A stretch of DNA of 8,062 nt, taken from the NCBI GenBank assembly GCA_030042795.1, contig JASHYZ010000229.1:1-8062 (forward strand), read 5' to 3'. Made by a program: the position numbers and the translations under genes. Below, piece by piece: positions 1 through 6,079 of this stretch. This DNA comes from Terriglobia bacterium. Its GTDB lineage: Bacteria > Acidobacteriota > Terriglobia > UBA7540. The notes under the pieces were generated by a model, which was given only the letters and a program-made list of their open reading frames with translations, did no database searches and was not told the DNA's origin. Numbering within the stretch: the stretch's first letter is position 1; each line of letters opens with the position of its first letter.

Positions 1-138
1 GACGTGATGTATCCTCCGCCCGATCAGCCCGGCGCCGAGGAAGTGCAGCCTGACCAGTACGGCACCAAAGACGACCAGCAGCTCCAAAAGGCGATCGAAG
101 TTCTGAAGCAAAAGGCCGAGCCCGCCAAGGCCGCCTGA
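1..138 (+). CDS. C-terminal end of probable S41-family C-terminal processing protease (partial)
   Basis: Only the last 45 codons are in the window, in the frame that ends with TGA at 136-138. The tail is Pro/Gln-rich and then contains DDQQLQKAIEVLK and a Lys/Ala end. A charged 'D-x-QL-x-KA-x-E-x-L' stretch near the C-terminus is typical of S41 (CtpA/Prc-like) carboxy-terminal processing proteases, which cleave periplasmic or cell-wall-associated substrates. The catalytic Ser/Lys region would lie outside the window and cannot be checked. The next gene starts 3 bp downstream on the same strand, so the two are probably co-transcribed; protease plus divergent polysaccharide deacetylase is a common envelope gene pair. 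Identity therefore rests on a short tail and on gene order. Confidence 0.55.
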   Translation, partial: DVMYPPPDQPGAEEVQPDQYGTKDDQQLQKAIEVLKQKAEPAKAA

Positions 139-141
139 ACT

Positions 142-1371
142 GTGCCCGCGCGAAAACCACGCAGACGTTCCCACCGCCGTGGCTCTGGGCGGTGGTGGTA
201 CCTGCTTCTTCTTGTCCTTCCGCTGGCGTTTGCCGTTGTGCTGCTAACGCGCAGGCGCGCGCACACTCCGAAGCCTTCCGCTGCCAAGTCCTCCGCCAGC
301 CAGAAAAGCCCTCCGTGGCGCGCTCGAGTTCCAAATTTTAGTACAGTTGCCAAAATAGCGACGACGTACGACGCGGTCATCAGGCGTGCTGGCGGCGATG
401 GGGCATGGTTGAAACGTGCCGCGGAGCCGGCAGGGGACGAAAGCACATCACAGGCTGAGGGTGAATTCCTGGCTCTAGCGCCAGTAGCGCCGGCGATTAT
501 TCGCGCAATGGAACAGCAAGCCGCCCACGATGGGTTGCGCTTGCAAGTGCAGCCTGCGACTCCCTCTAACGGCAGCACTTCGGTGACCGCCGAGATTTCC
601 ATCTTCGAGGGGAACCGCCCTATCTGTGCTTGGCGGCTTAGACAAGTTCCGCGTCTCTATCGCGCCGCCATTGTCATCGACGATCTCGGCCAGGATTTGA
701 GGCCGGCGAACGAACTGCTCACGATCCCTTACCCCCTCACCTTTTCGATTCTGCCAAATCTGCCCGCTTCACGCGAGACCGCCCGGACGGCCAATCGAGC
801 CGGCCGAGAAGTGATGCTTCACCTACCAATGGAACCTGTGGCGGCCCGGGTGAACCCGGGAGAAGGCGCTATTCGTGTTGGGATGCGAAGCCCCGAGGTG
901 GACCGGCTCATCGAACTCGATCTCGCTTCCGTGCCGTACGTGGCCGGAGTGAACAACCACATGGGTTCCCGGGCTACCTCAGACCCACCGCTGATGGCTG
1001 CAGTGATGAGGGAATTGGCCTCGCGACACCTTTATTTCATCGACAGCCGTACCACTGCTTCCACGGTGGCCCTCGATGCCGCGCACCGGGCCGGTATTCC
1101 AGCCTATTATCGCTCGGTTTTTCTCGATGACACTGAAAGTGTGGAGTACACCCTCGCGCAGCTACGGCGTTTCCGCGCTGCCGTTGAGGAGCATGGTGAG
1201 GCGCTCGCTATCGGCCACCCTCACCCCACCACTATCACAGCCATCCGGGAGTTTCTGCCGCAACTCGAACGCGATGACATCGAGGTGGTGCCTGCCTCGC
1301 GTTTGGCAGTGGCTCCCGAAGGAGCGCGCGTCGCAGCGGCGCCGGTGCGGAGCAATGGAAGCGAAGACTGA
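142..1371 (+). CDS. Divergent polysaccharide deacetylase family protein (YibQ-like)
   Basis: A 409-aa protein beginning with GTG at 142, 3 bp after the preceding stop. The N-terminus is very basic (Arg-rich, residues 4-17), followed by one hydrophobic segment at about 19-36, so it is probably anchored in the inner membrane with its domain outside. A low-complexity linker and a variable region run to about 170. The divergent polysaccharide deacetylase (Polysacc_deac_2) domain then covers about 173-390, with AIVIDDLG (176-183), MLHLPMEP (225-232), GVNNHMGS (269-276), FIDSRT (299-304) and GHPHP (358-362). The Asp and His motifs are those expected for metal binding in this NodB-related fold. The family is linked to cell-wall or exopolysaccharide processing, but its substrate is not established. 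Close coupling to the upstream protease end supports an envelope role. The start is fairly secure because the only hydrophobic segment lies directly after it. Confidence 0.9.
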   Translation: MPARKPRRRSHRRGSGRWWYLLLLVLPLAFAVVLLTRRRAHTPKPSAAKSSASQKSPPWRARVPNFSTVAKIATTYDAVIRRAGGDGAWLKRAAEPAGDESTSQAEGEFLALAPVAPAIIRAMEQQAAHDGLRLQVQPATPSNGSTSVTAEISIFEGNRPICAWRLRQVPRLYRAAIVIDDLGQDLRPANELLTIPYPLTFSILPNLPASRETARTANRAGREVMLHLPMEPVAARVNPGEGAIRVGMRSPEVDRLIELDLASVPYVAGVNNHMGSRATSDPPLMAAVMRELASRHLYFIDSRTTASTVALDAAHRAGIPAYYRSVFLDDTESVEYTLAQLRRFRAAVEEHGEALAIGHPHPTTITAIREFLPQLERDDIEVVPASRLAVAPEGARVAAAPVRSNGSED

Positions 1372-1439
1372 CGGTGGTAATGACGCAGGAACTGAGAATG
1401 GATGCGATGGTGGCCGGGACGATGCCGATTTGCCGAGCC

Positions 1440-2117
1440 CTACTTCAGGGCCGAAGCCGGCAGCGGCACCGTAACATCGCGGTCGAGACGCATCCCGATA
1501 AGCGATCCCGCCGCAAGAGCAGCCTGCTTGCCACGCGGCACCAGAACCGCCAGCGCAATGCCTACTCCGGCGCCGGCAATACCGGCGCCAAGCCCACCGG
1601 CAGCTCCCAGGGCGACCGGTGCGACGATCATGGCAGCCTGCTCTTTGCGGTTAGCTCCGCCGCCCTTGAGGTCGCCTTCCGGTCCTACGTTATCGCTGCC
1701 ACCGCCGGCGGCCGAAAATACCTCTGTTAGGGAGCCTTGGATGGCCAGCTTATCGCCGTTCGGCATTTCCACGGTGTCAAAGACGATCGTCAGATAACCG
1801 CCCCGACCCCGCCTCTGGGCTTCCTTTACTTCACCGAGGTGGCCATCGATGCGCACTCCCTTAGGCAGCACGTCCTCGTCTTCCACGCTCACAGGGTCGA
1901 GCAGCGTGGTGAGCACTCGATCGCCGGATTTCGATGTCTTGGAGTTGATGGAGGTATGGAGCTGTAACTTGAATTCGGTCCCTTCCGGGATCACGATTTC
2001 GTTAGCATTGGGTTGTTCCGGAGGCGGGGCCGCCGCATCCTGCGCGTACAGAGCAGGCGCGCTCAACGCCATGCCCGCCGCCAGAATCGTCCACCCCAGC
2101 ACAAGCCGTTTATTCAT
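1440..2117 (-). CDS. Secreted glycine-zipper protein with TrbI/VirB10-like beta region
   Basis: A 225-aa protein starting with ATG at 2117, preceded by a GGAGAGG Shine-Dalgarno site. Residues 1-25 form a signal peptide (MNKR, hydrophobic core, LYA cleavage site before Q26). A Pro-rich linker follows. Residues 42-130 look like a beta-rich domain opening with IPEGTEFKLQL and including LPKGVRIDGHLGEVKEA; this resembles the repeated 'P-x-G-T' beta pattern of TrbI/VirB10-like proteins. Residues 162-193 are a Gly/Ala-rich hydrophobic segment with G-x3-G-type spacing (glycine zipper), and the C-terminus (200-220) returns to 'AAGSLIGMRLDRDVTVPLP'. I infer an exported, possibly membrane-associated envelope protein. 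No conjugation genes are nearby, so a true VirB10 role is unlikely. It is convergent with the deacetylase gene, 68 bp apart, and I see no clear terminator between them. Specific function unknown. Confidence 0.75.
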   Translation of the reverse strand: MNKRLVLGWTILAAGMALSAPALYAQDAAAPPPEQPNANEIVIPEGTEFKLQLHTSINSKTSKSGDRVLTTLLDPVSVEDEDVLPKGVRIDGHLGEVKEAQRRGRGGYLTIVFDTVEMPNGDKLAIQGSLTEVFSAAGGGSDNVGPEGDLKGGGANRKEQAAMIVAPVALGAAGGLGAGIAGAGVGIALAVLVPRGKQAALAAGSLIGMRLDRDVTVPLPASALK

Positions 2118-2163
2118 TCGCCCTCTCCAAAGCTCAAGTTGCTTTTCCCCAGCTTATTCTCTC

Positions 2164-2193
2164 ATTTCACCATCAAAGAGCCAGGCCCGTCAA
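2164..2193 (-). promoter_or_regulatory. Candidate sigma70-type promoter for the glycine-zipper gene
   Basis: On the minus strand TTGACG (5/6 match to -35) lies at 2193-2188 and TGAAAT (4/6 match to -10) at 2169-2164, with an 18-bp spacer. It sits about 50-75 bp upstream of the ATG at 2117. Both position and match are reasonable, but sequence resemblance alone is weak evidence. Confidence 0.3.
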
Positions 2194-2295
2194 AGGCAAA
2201 CCCGGCGGCGAGTACGCACCTTTGTTTGGATGCCATCCCCCTCAGCAGGTTGGATTACCCAGCGCGGCCTTCGGCCGCAACCCAAAGCCCGCGCG

Positions 2296-2325
2296 AGTGA
2301 CGAGTGCCAAGTGGCCAGTGACGAG
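2296..2325. repeat. AGTGACGAG direct repeat (dispersed-repeat type)
   Basis: The 9-mer AGTGACGAG occurs at 2296-2304 and again at 2317-2325, separated by TGCCAAGTGGCC. Degenerate 'GTGACGAGTGGCCAGTGACGAG'-like strings are, in my experience, multi-copy intergenic filler in acidobacterial and similar environmental genomes. Copy number cannot be checked from one window. Confidence 0.5.
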
Positions 2326-2409
2326 CAAAGCGAGGCGTCGCGCCCGGCGCCCGATGCTACGGCGCGGAAGAAATTTGTACAAGCCGCAAACATTTTCATT
2401 ATTAGTAGT

Positions 2410-2439
2410 ACAGAGGTATTCTCCGTGCCCTCTGTGGTG
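2410..2439. repeat. CCTCTGTGG-type dispersed repeat with inverted repeat
   Basis: The top strand reads TTCTCCGTGCCCTCTGTGG from 2419; the bottom strand gives CACAGAGGGCACGGAGAA. This wording matches a very widespread intergenic repeat of environmental bacteria, recognised from general knowledge. Here it also forms a 7-bp inverted repeat, ACAGAGG (2410-2416) with CCTCTGT (2429-2435), around a 12-nt loop. Confidence 0.55.
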
Positions 2440-2645
2440 CGCTTTTCTTGCGCGCCGAGAGAAGTCGGTGTCCAAGCCGAAGCCGTTTTGCAAATTCTTC
2501 GTAGCCCGAGAAGAAAGTGGACGTTAGTAACACGAAGGCGAGGCGACCCTTGCGATCACCCCAGCTCTGGAGATGAAAAGTGTAAAGCCGGCCCTTGAGT
2601 CGGCCTCATAGTGCTAAGTTAACCTTTCGCCGAGCCAATTCTCAG

Positions 2646-2690
2646 CCCTCTCCCCGGGGAGAGGGTGGCGCAACGCGCCGGGTGAGGGGG
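2646..2690. repeat. Palindromic CCCTCTCCCC repeat (REP-like)
   Basis: Positions 2646-2665 are a perfect 20-bp palindrome, CCCTCTCCCCGGGGAGAGGG. It is followed by a second small hairpin, GGCGC-AAC-GCGCC (2667-2679), and then GGGTGAGGGGG. The whole block matches a dispersed extragenic repeat found in many bacterial genomes. It lies 46-90 bp beyond the stop of the P5C dehydrogenase gene and could limit transcription or protect the 3' end of that message. It lacks a T-tract on either side, so it is not a classical intrinsic terminator. Confidence 0.75.
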
Positions 2691-2735
2691 GATTTGTAGA
2701 TGCCATGATTGTCAAGTGTTACGCGGGACACCACG

Positions 2736-4295
2736 CTAGACCGCAACCTTTTCGGCGATGGTCTTAGCCTGAGTAAACAGAAGCAAGTAGTCGGGGCCGC
2801 CGGCCTTTGAATCCGTGCCGGACATGTTAAATCCTCCAAAGGGATGGCCGCCCACCATGGCACCCGTGCATTTGCGATTGAGATAGAGGTTACCGACGTG
2901 GAAAGACTCGGCAGCCCGTTCGAGCTTGTCGCGATCGTCCGTATAGACGGCGCCGGTGAGACCGTATTCGGTGTTGTTCGCGATCTCAAGCGCCTCGTCA
3001 AAGTCTTTCGCCTTGATGACGGCCAGCACCGGCCCGAAGATCTCTTCCTGGGCGATTTTCCCCTGCGGCGGCACGTCGGCGATGACCGTGGGCGCAATGA
3101 AGTGCCCCGTGCTCGACGTGGTGCGGCCGCCGGTGATCAACCGGCCTTCCCGTTTGCCCGCGTCGATATAATCCAGGATTGATTTTTCGGCATTGGCGTT
3201 GACGACGGGGCCCATGTACGTGTCCGGGTCAGCCGGCGGTCCAACCTTGATCTGCTCCACTCGCGCCTTGAGCTTGGCCACGAAAGGTTCGTAGACTCTC
3301 TCCACCACGATGGAGCGCGAGCACGCTGAGCACTTTTGTCCCTGAAAGCCGAAAGCGGAGGCGGTAACGCCCTCGACTGCTGCGTCCAGGTCGGTCTCAC
3401 TGTCAACGATGATGGAATCCTTGCCGCCCATTTCCGCAATGACTCTCTTCACCCAGATTTGGCCGTGCTGATGCTTGGCGGCCAGCTCATTAATATGCAG
3501 GCCCACCTCTTTCGAGCCTGTAAAGGCAACGTATCGCGTGTGCGGATGAGACACCAGAAAGTCACCGATCACCGAACCTGAGCCCGGCAGAAAGTTCAGA
3601 ACGCCGGCCGGCATCCCAGCCTGCTCGAGCGCTTCGACAAATTTGTAAGCGATGGTGGGCGAGTCACTTGAAGGTTTCAGCACAACGGTGTTGCCAGCGA
3701 CGATCGAAGCTGTGGACATGCCCACCGTGATGGCCAGGGGGAAATTCCAAGGCGGGATGACAACACCCACTCCGAGAGGGATGTAACGCAAATAGTTCTT
3801 CTCGCCTGACATCGGCACCAGCGGAGGCGGCTGGTCAAGGCGAAGCATCTCGCGGCTGTAATACTCGCAAAAATCAATGGCCTCAGCCACGTCGGCGTCG
3901 GCCTCAGGCCACGACTTGCCGACTTCGAACACCATCCAGGCTGCATAATAGTACTTGCGATTGCGCAGGATTCGCGCTGTCTCGGTGAGCAATCGTGCCC
4001 GGTGAACGGCGGGGGTGCGGCTCCAGTTCTTAAAAGACTTTTCGGCCTGGCGAATGGCCTGCTCAGCCAGCTCAAGCGTGGCCTTGGAAAACGTCCCCAC
4101 CACTTGTTCCTTCTGCGCGGGGTTGTAAGAAGTGAGCTTTTCGCCGGTCTTGACGCGCTCGCCGCCAATCACCAAGGGATAGTCGCGCCCAAGCTCGCCC
4201 CGGACCTCCTCGATGGCCCCGGCCATTTTGCGGCGATGCTCCGCGTTGTGGTTGAAATCACTAAGAGCTTCGTTCTTGAACTGGGCAGCCGGCAT
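2736..4295 (-). CDS. pruA: L-glutamate-gamma-semialdehyde (delta-1-pyrroline-5-carboxylate) dehydrogenase, RocA/PruA type
   Basis: A 519-aa NAD(P)+-dependent aldehyde dehydrogenase that oxidises glutamate semialdehyde (in equilibrium with P5C) to glutamate, the last step of proline and arginine/ornithine catabolism, in the cytosol. Length fits the stand-alone RocA-type enzyme of about 515 aa, not a PutA fusion. Visible motifs: PPWNFPLAI with Asn184, VVLKPSS (204-210) and FTGSKEVG (258-265) for cofactor binding; EMGGKD with general base Glu288; GFQGQKCSACSR with catalytic Cys322; EEIFGPV (417-423); and C-terminal GGHPFGGFNMSGTDSKAGG (482-500), the stretch expected for substrate carboxylate binding in P5C dehydrogenases. 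The ATG at 4295 is supported by GGAGG at 4308-4304, 8 nt upstream. No proline dehydrogenase gene is adjacent. A transposable element ends 142 bp upstream of the start. All key residues are intact, so the enzyme should be active. Confidence 0.95.
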   Translation of the reverse strand: MPAAQFKNEALSDFNHNAEHRRKMAGAIEEVRGELGRDYPLVIGGERVKTGEKLTSYNPAQKEQVVGTFSKATLELAEQAIRQAEKSFKNWSRTPAVHRARLLTETARILRNRKYYYAAWMVFEVGKSWPEADADVAEAIDFCEYYSREMLRLDQPPPLVPMSGEKNYLRYIPLGVGVVIPPWNFPLAITVGMSTASIVAGNTVVLKPSSDSPTIAYKFVEALEQAGMPAGVLNFLPGSGSVIGDFLVSHPHTRYVAFTGSKEVGLHINELAAKHQHGQIWVKRVIAEMGGKDSIIVDSETDLDAAVEGVTASAFGFQGQKCSACSRSIVVERVYEPFVAKLKARVEQIKVGPPADPDTYMGPVVNANAEKSILDYIDAGKREGRLITGGRTTSSTGHFIAPTVIADVPPQGKIAQEEIFGPVLAVIKAKDFDEALEIANNTEYGLTGAVYTDDRDKLERAAESFHVGNLYLNRKCTGAMVGGHPFGGFNMSGTDSKAGGPDYLLLFTQAKTIAEKVAV

Positions 4296-4303
4296 CCGCT
4301 ATT

Positions 4304-4380
4304 CCTCCGCAGGCGATCATACCATTTCGAGCGGAGCCGCGCCGAGTCCCTCCGGGTCTGTAGGCAGACGCTTTTCAGCG
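4304..4380 (-). promoter_or_regulatory. P5C dehydrogenase leader with SD and potential hairpins
   Basis: On the minus strand, three small stems follow each other upstream of the start: CGCT-GAAA-AGCG (4380-4369), GTCTG-CCTA-CAGAC (4369-4356, sharing one base with the first) and CGGAG (4354-4350) with CTCCG (4336-4332). The Shine-Dalgarno region also reads CGGAGG (4309-4304), so the single CTCCG could pair either with the upstream CGGAG or with the ribosome site. It matches no riboswitch class I recognise. Short GC-rich stems like these arise by chance; the Shine-Dalgarno is the only secure part. Confidence 0.3.
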
Positions 4381-4429
4381 ACGGAAGGGAGCATACTGCG
4401 CGTAACAGAAAATTCATCGGTAAGCTGGC

Positions 4430-4437
4430 AAAAAACC
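4430..4437. repeat. Target-site duplication, left copy
   Basis: AAAAAACC directly abuts the left inverted repeat and is identical to the 8 bases directly after the right inverted repeat (7124-7131). Eight base pairs is the duplication length expected for the IS1595 family. Confidence 0.92.
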
Positions 4438-4462
4438 CGGAACTATATAGTTGACAAACCCA
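4438..4462 (+). repeat. Left terminal inverted repeat
   Basis: The repeat starts CGGAACTATATAGTT, then G, then ACAAACCCA. It matches the reverse complement of 7099-7123 at every base except the sixteenth (G here, T at the right end). It contains a perfect 12-bp palindrome, AACTATATAGTT (4441-4452), presumably part of the transposase recognition site. Confidence 0.93.
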
Positions 4463-4478
4463 AGTGAGGTAGATTAAG

Positions 4479-4907
4479 ATGCAAGATGCAAGATCGCTGG
4501 CAGAGGCCATCAATTTAAGTGAAGCCAACCGGCTTATAGAGGCGCACAGGTTTGTGGAAGAACAAAAGATAAAACGAGCACTAGGCCCGAAGGAATGGGA
4601 GCGGCTGAAGGCCCATATCCAGGCGGAGTGCGAGAAGATTGCGCAAAGCTCATCCACTAGACTGCATTGTTCATTAGTCGGAGTCAATGAACTCACGATC
4701 TCGAACCCAGATAACGGAAGGCGTGTTATCCTTTCCTACGATGAAAATGTTCCATGCGTGTTCTATGACACCCCTGTTGTCAGCGGTCGCCACCTAGCGT
4801 TCCGCGTGAGTCCCGATGGCACTTCCGTACAGTTTATGAGAGACGGAGCGGCAGTTCTCATCGGAACCATCGCTTTCGATTTGATCCGTGATATCATCGG
4901 CTCATGA
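4479..4907 (+). CDS. Hypothetical protein, IS passenger gene 1 (142 aa)
   Basis: I do not recognise this protein. The ATG at 4479 is preceded by GTGAGGT at a suitable distance, and the gene begins only 17 bp inside the left inverted repeat. Residues 5-57 are charged and appear helical (AEAINLSEANRLIEAHRFVE, then KEWERLKAHI and following). Residues 62-132 appear as beta strands (HCSLVGVNELTI, RRVILSYDE, HLAFRVSPDGTSVQF, AVLIGTIAF). There is no signal peptide or membrane segment, so it should be cytosolic. Its stop overlaps the next start as ATGA, which points to translational coupling. Codon content is less G+C-rich than in the host genes. No -10/-35 pair with a normal leader is visible inside the element, so its promoter is unclear. 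Confidence 0.75.
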   Translation: MQDARSLAEAINLSEANRLIEAHRFVEEQKIKRALGPKEWERLKAHIQAECEKIAQSSSTRLHCSLVGVNELTISNPDNGRRVILSYDENVPCVFYDTPVVSGRHLAFRVSPDGTSVQFMRDGAAVLIGTIAFDLIRDIIGS

Positions 4908-5086
4908 AGACGAAGGCCAACGCACCGCTTGACGTTCGCAAGATCGCAGAGCAACTCAAAGAATACGAGAACTCACCGGCCCGTGGCGGACTCAGGATCG
5001 ACATGCCGCTGAAGGATGCACTTCGGCGCATCGCGAAGCATAAGCCAGAGCGCCAGATAACGCCCGAACAAAACTCTAATCGCTAG
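4904..5086 (+). CDS. Small hypothetical protein, IS passenger gene 2 (60 aa)
   Basis: A basic, hydrophilic 60-aa protein with two likely helices (residues 9-22, VRKIAEQLKEYENS-like, and 35-47, PLKDALRRIAKHK) and a polar tail. Start ATG 4904-4906 overlaps the upstream stop TGA 4905-4907. There is no strong Shine-Dalgarno, so translation probably depends on re-initiation from the upstream gene. Its 3' end overlaps the convergent DUF3800 gene by 11 bp. A small basic protein coupled to a larger partner resembles the layout of toxin-antitoxin or regulator pairs, but no family motif supports that and I assign no function. The overlap and compact packing argue that it is real. Confidence 0.6.
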   Translation: MKTKANAPLDVRKIAEQLKEYENSPARGGLRIDMPLKDALRRIAKHKPERQITPEQNSNR

Positions 5087-5904
5087 CCTTCTTCTTCGCC
5101 AGCGCGTCCATAATTGCCAACTTTGTACGCAAGATGTTCGATACAGCCATGGGCAGGTTGTCAGCGTCGTAATAACACATCTTGACGTTCCGATCCTCAA
5201 TTACATCCCATTCCCAGTTCCCAGGCGGAATCTCGCCGCTACTGCGTTTCAGCTTTCGAGATTGAGCGCTTCGCATTAGATATGCAAGCAGGTCAGCGGC
5301 CTGAAGCTGCTTTTGATCTTTCTTGTCAGCAAATGATATAGCACCGAACCGATTGCGGGCTGTCACGCAAAGCTTTTAATACGTCGAAAGAATCAATAGC
5401 CATCGGCTTAAATTGGTTTCCTTGATCGAAGAAAAACGCTGCACGATCTTCCGGCAAGAGGGGCGGTTCCAACTGCTCGAACACTGGCACCAAACAATCT
5501 AAAAACACCTGACAGCAAAAACTGTACGGATGTTCCATATCTGCCTTGAGCCACGCCGGAGTAACACGCTCGTAGTCGCGCACGTTTAGAACCCCACCAA
5601 CACCACAAATCATGTAGTTTCTGGCTACAGCAATCAAAGCCCGAATGAATGAGTCTCGTTCACTGTCAGACCATCCGCGATATGGCCAGTCCGGCTTCGA
5701 TGGGCCGTTGATTTTATCCATGAACTCTGACATATGGAATACTCGGATTCCCTTGCTGTCTAGGACTCCTTGCCAGTCATCATCGAAGTTCTTCCACTGC
5801 TCCTTGTGGCTAAGATAGCCGCACACCGTCGCAACGTCAGAGCCGTGATGCATTCCGGTTGGGTCATGCATTCCACTTTCATCGGCGAACACAACAATGC
5901 TCAC
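5076..5904 (-). pseudogene. DUF3800 domain protein, interrupted by a one-base frameshift
   Basis: Two minus-strand frames together make one DUF3800 protein. The N-terminal part starts at GTG 5904 (VSIVVFADESG; an AGAGAG purine run lies upstream) and carries DES (8-10), VFHMSEF (55-61) and FFFDQGNQF (157-165). It then runs out of frame to a stop at 5326. The C-terminal part, ISFADKKDQKQLQAADLLAY and onward to TAG at 5076, lies in the +1 frame. Removing one base from the GGG at 5357-5359 (CCC on the coding strand) restores KALRDSRNRFGAISFADKKD and a 275-aa protein. The conserved acidic residues (the early DE pair, FFD, FADxK and LQxADLLAY) suggest an RNase H-like nuclease fold, but the biochemical role of the family is not settled. 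Either a true inactivating mutation or a homopolymer sequencing error is possible. It lies 175 bp downstream of the transposase on the same strand. Confidence 0.8.
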
Positions 5905-6079
5905 AAAAATTCTCTCTGTGAAAAGATCGGCGAAGCTGCTAGCCCTACTAGGCTCTTGACTGTTGGCGCACACTTCCGCTATTCTCTTTCTCTGCGGAAA
6001 GCGTGCGACCGGCGACTCCGCCAAGAATCTGACGGGCGTAACGCTTAGGCTAGACGAAGAGCCTCAAAGCTTCTTTCGA

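Larger units (their letters stand above)
2118..2735. other. Gene-free region with dispersed repeats
   Basis: No open frame here has a plausible start, ribosome site and protein-like composition; translations are Arg/Pro-rich repeat noise. The region contains the promoter candidate at 2164-2193 and a perfect 6-bp-stem hairpin, GCGGCC-TTC-GGCCGC, at 2264-2278. It also holds three repeat types listed separately: the AGTGACGAG direct repeat, the CCTCTGTGG-type repeat and the CCCTCTCC palindrome. A weaker inverted repeat, TTCTTC/GAAGAA, is at 2495-2515. The stretch 2520-2640 shows nothing I can assign. Confidence 0.6.

Noticed and set aside
2296..2325. CRISPR-like array
   Set aside because: There are only two 9-bp direct repeats 21 bp apart, without regular spacers or cas genes.
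1849..2598. Plus-strand open frame of 249 codons
   Set aside because: It is antisense to the glycine-zipper gene and then runs through repeat DNA; composition and lack of a ribosome site mark it as spurious.
4332..4380. Known riboswitch upstream of the P5C dehydrogenase
   Set aside because: The small stems match no riboswitch consensus I recognise.
4438..4462. Outward promoter from the left end toward the P5C dehydrogenase (TTGTCA on the minus strand)
   Set aside because: At 16-18 bp spacing the downstream hexamers are T-runs with poor resemblance to TATAAT, so a hybrid promoter is not supported.
4451..4479. TTGACA in the left inverted repeat as promoter of passenger gene 1
   Set aside because: The -10 position at a 17-bp spacing falls on TTAAGA, directly at the ATG, leaving no room for the Shine-Dalgarno to be transcribed; the match is also only 2/6.
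5905..6024. N-terminal extension of the DUF3800 gene to an upstream ATG at 6024
   Set aside because: The 40 extra residues look non-conserved and lie before the VFADESG motif that normally starts the domain; the GTG at 5904 has a purine-rich ribosome site.
6030..6070. Terminator after the transposase (AGGCT/AGCCT stem on the minus strand)
   Set aside because: A 5-bp stem with an 8-nt loop and no following T-tract; not strong enough to call.
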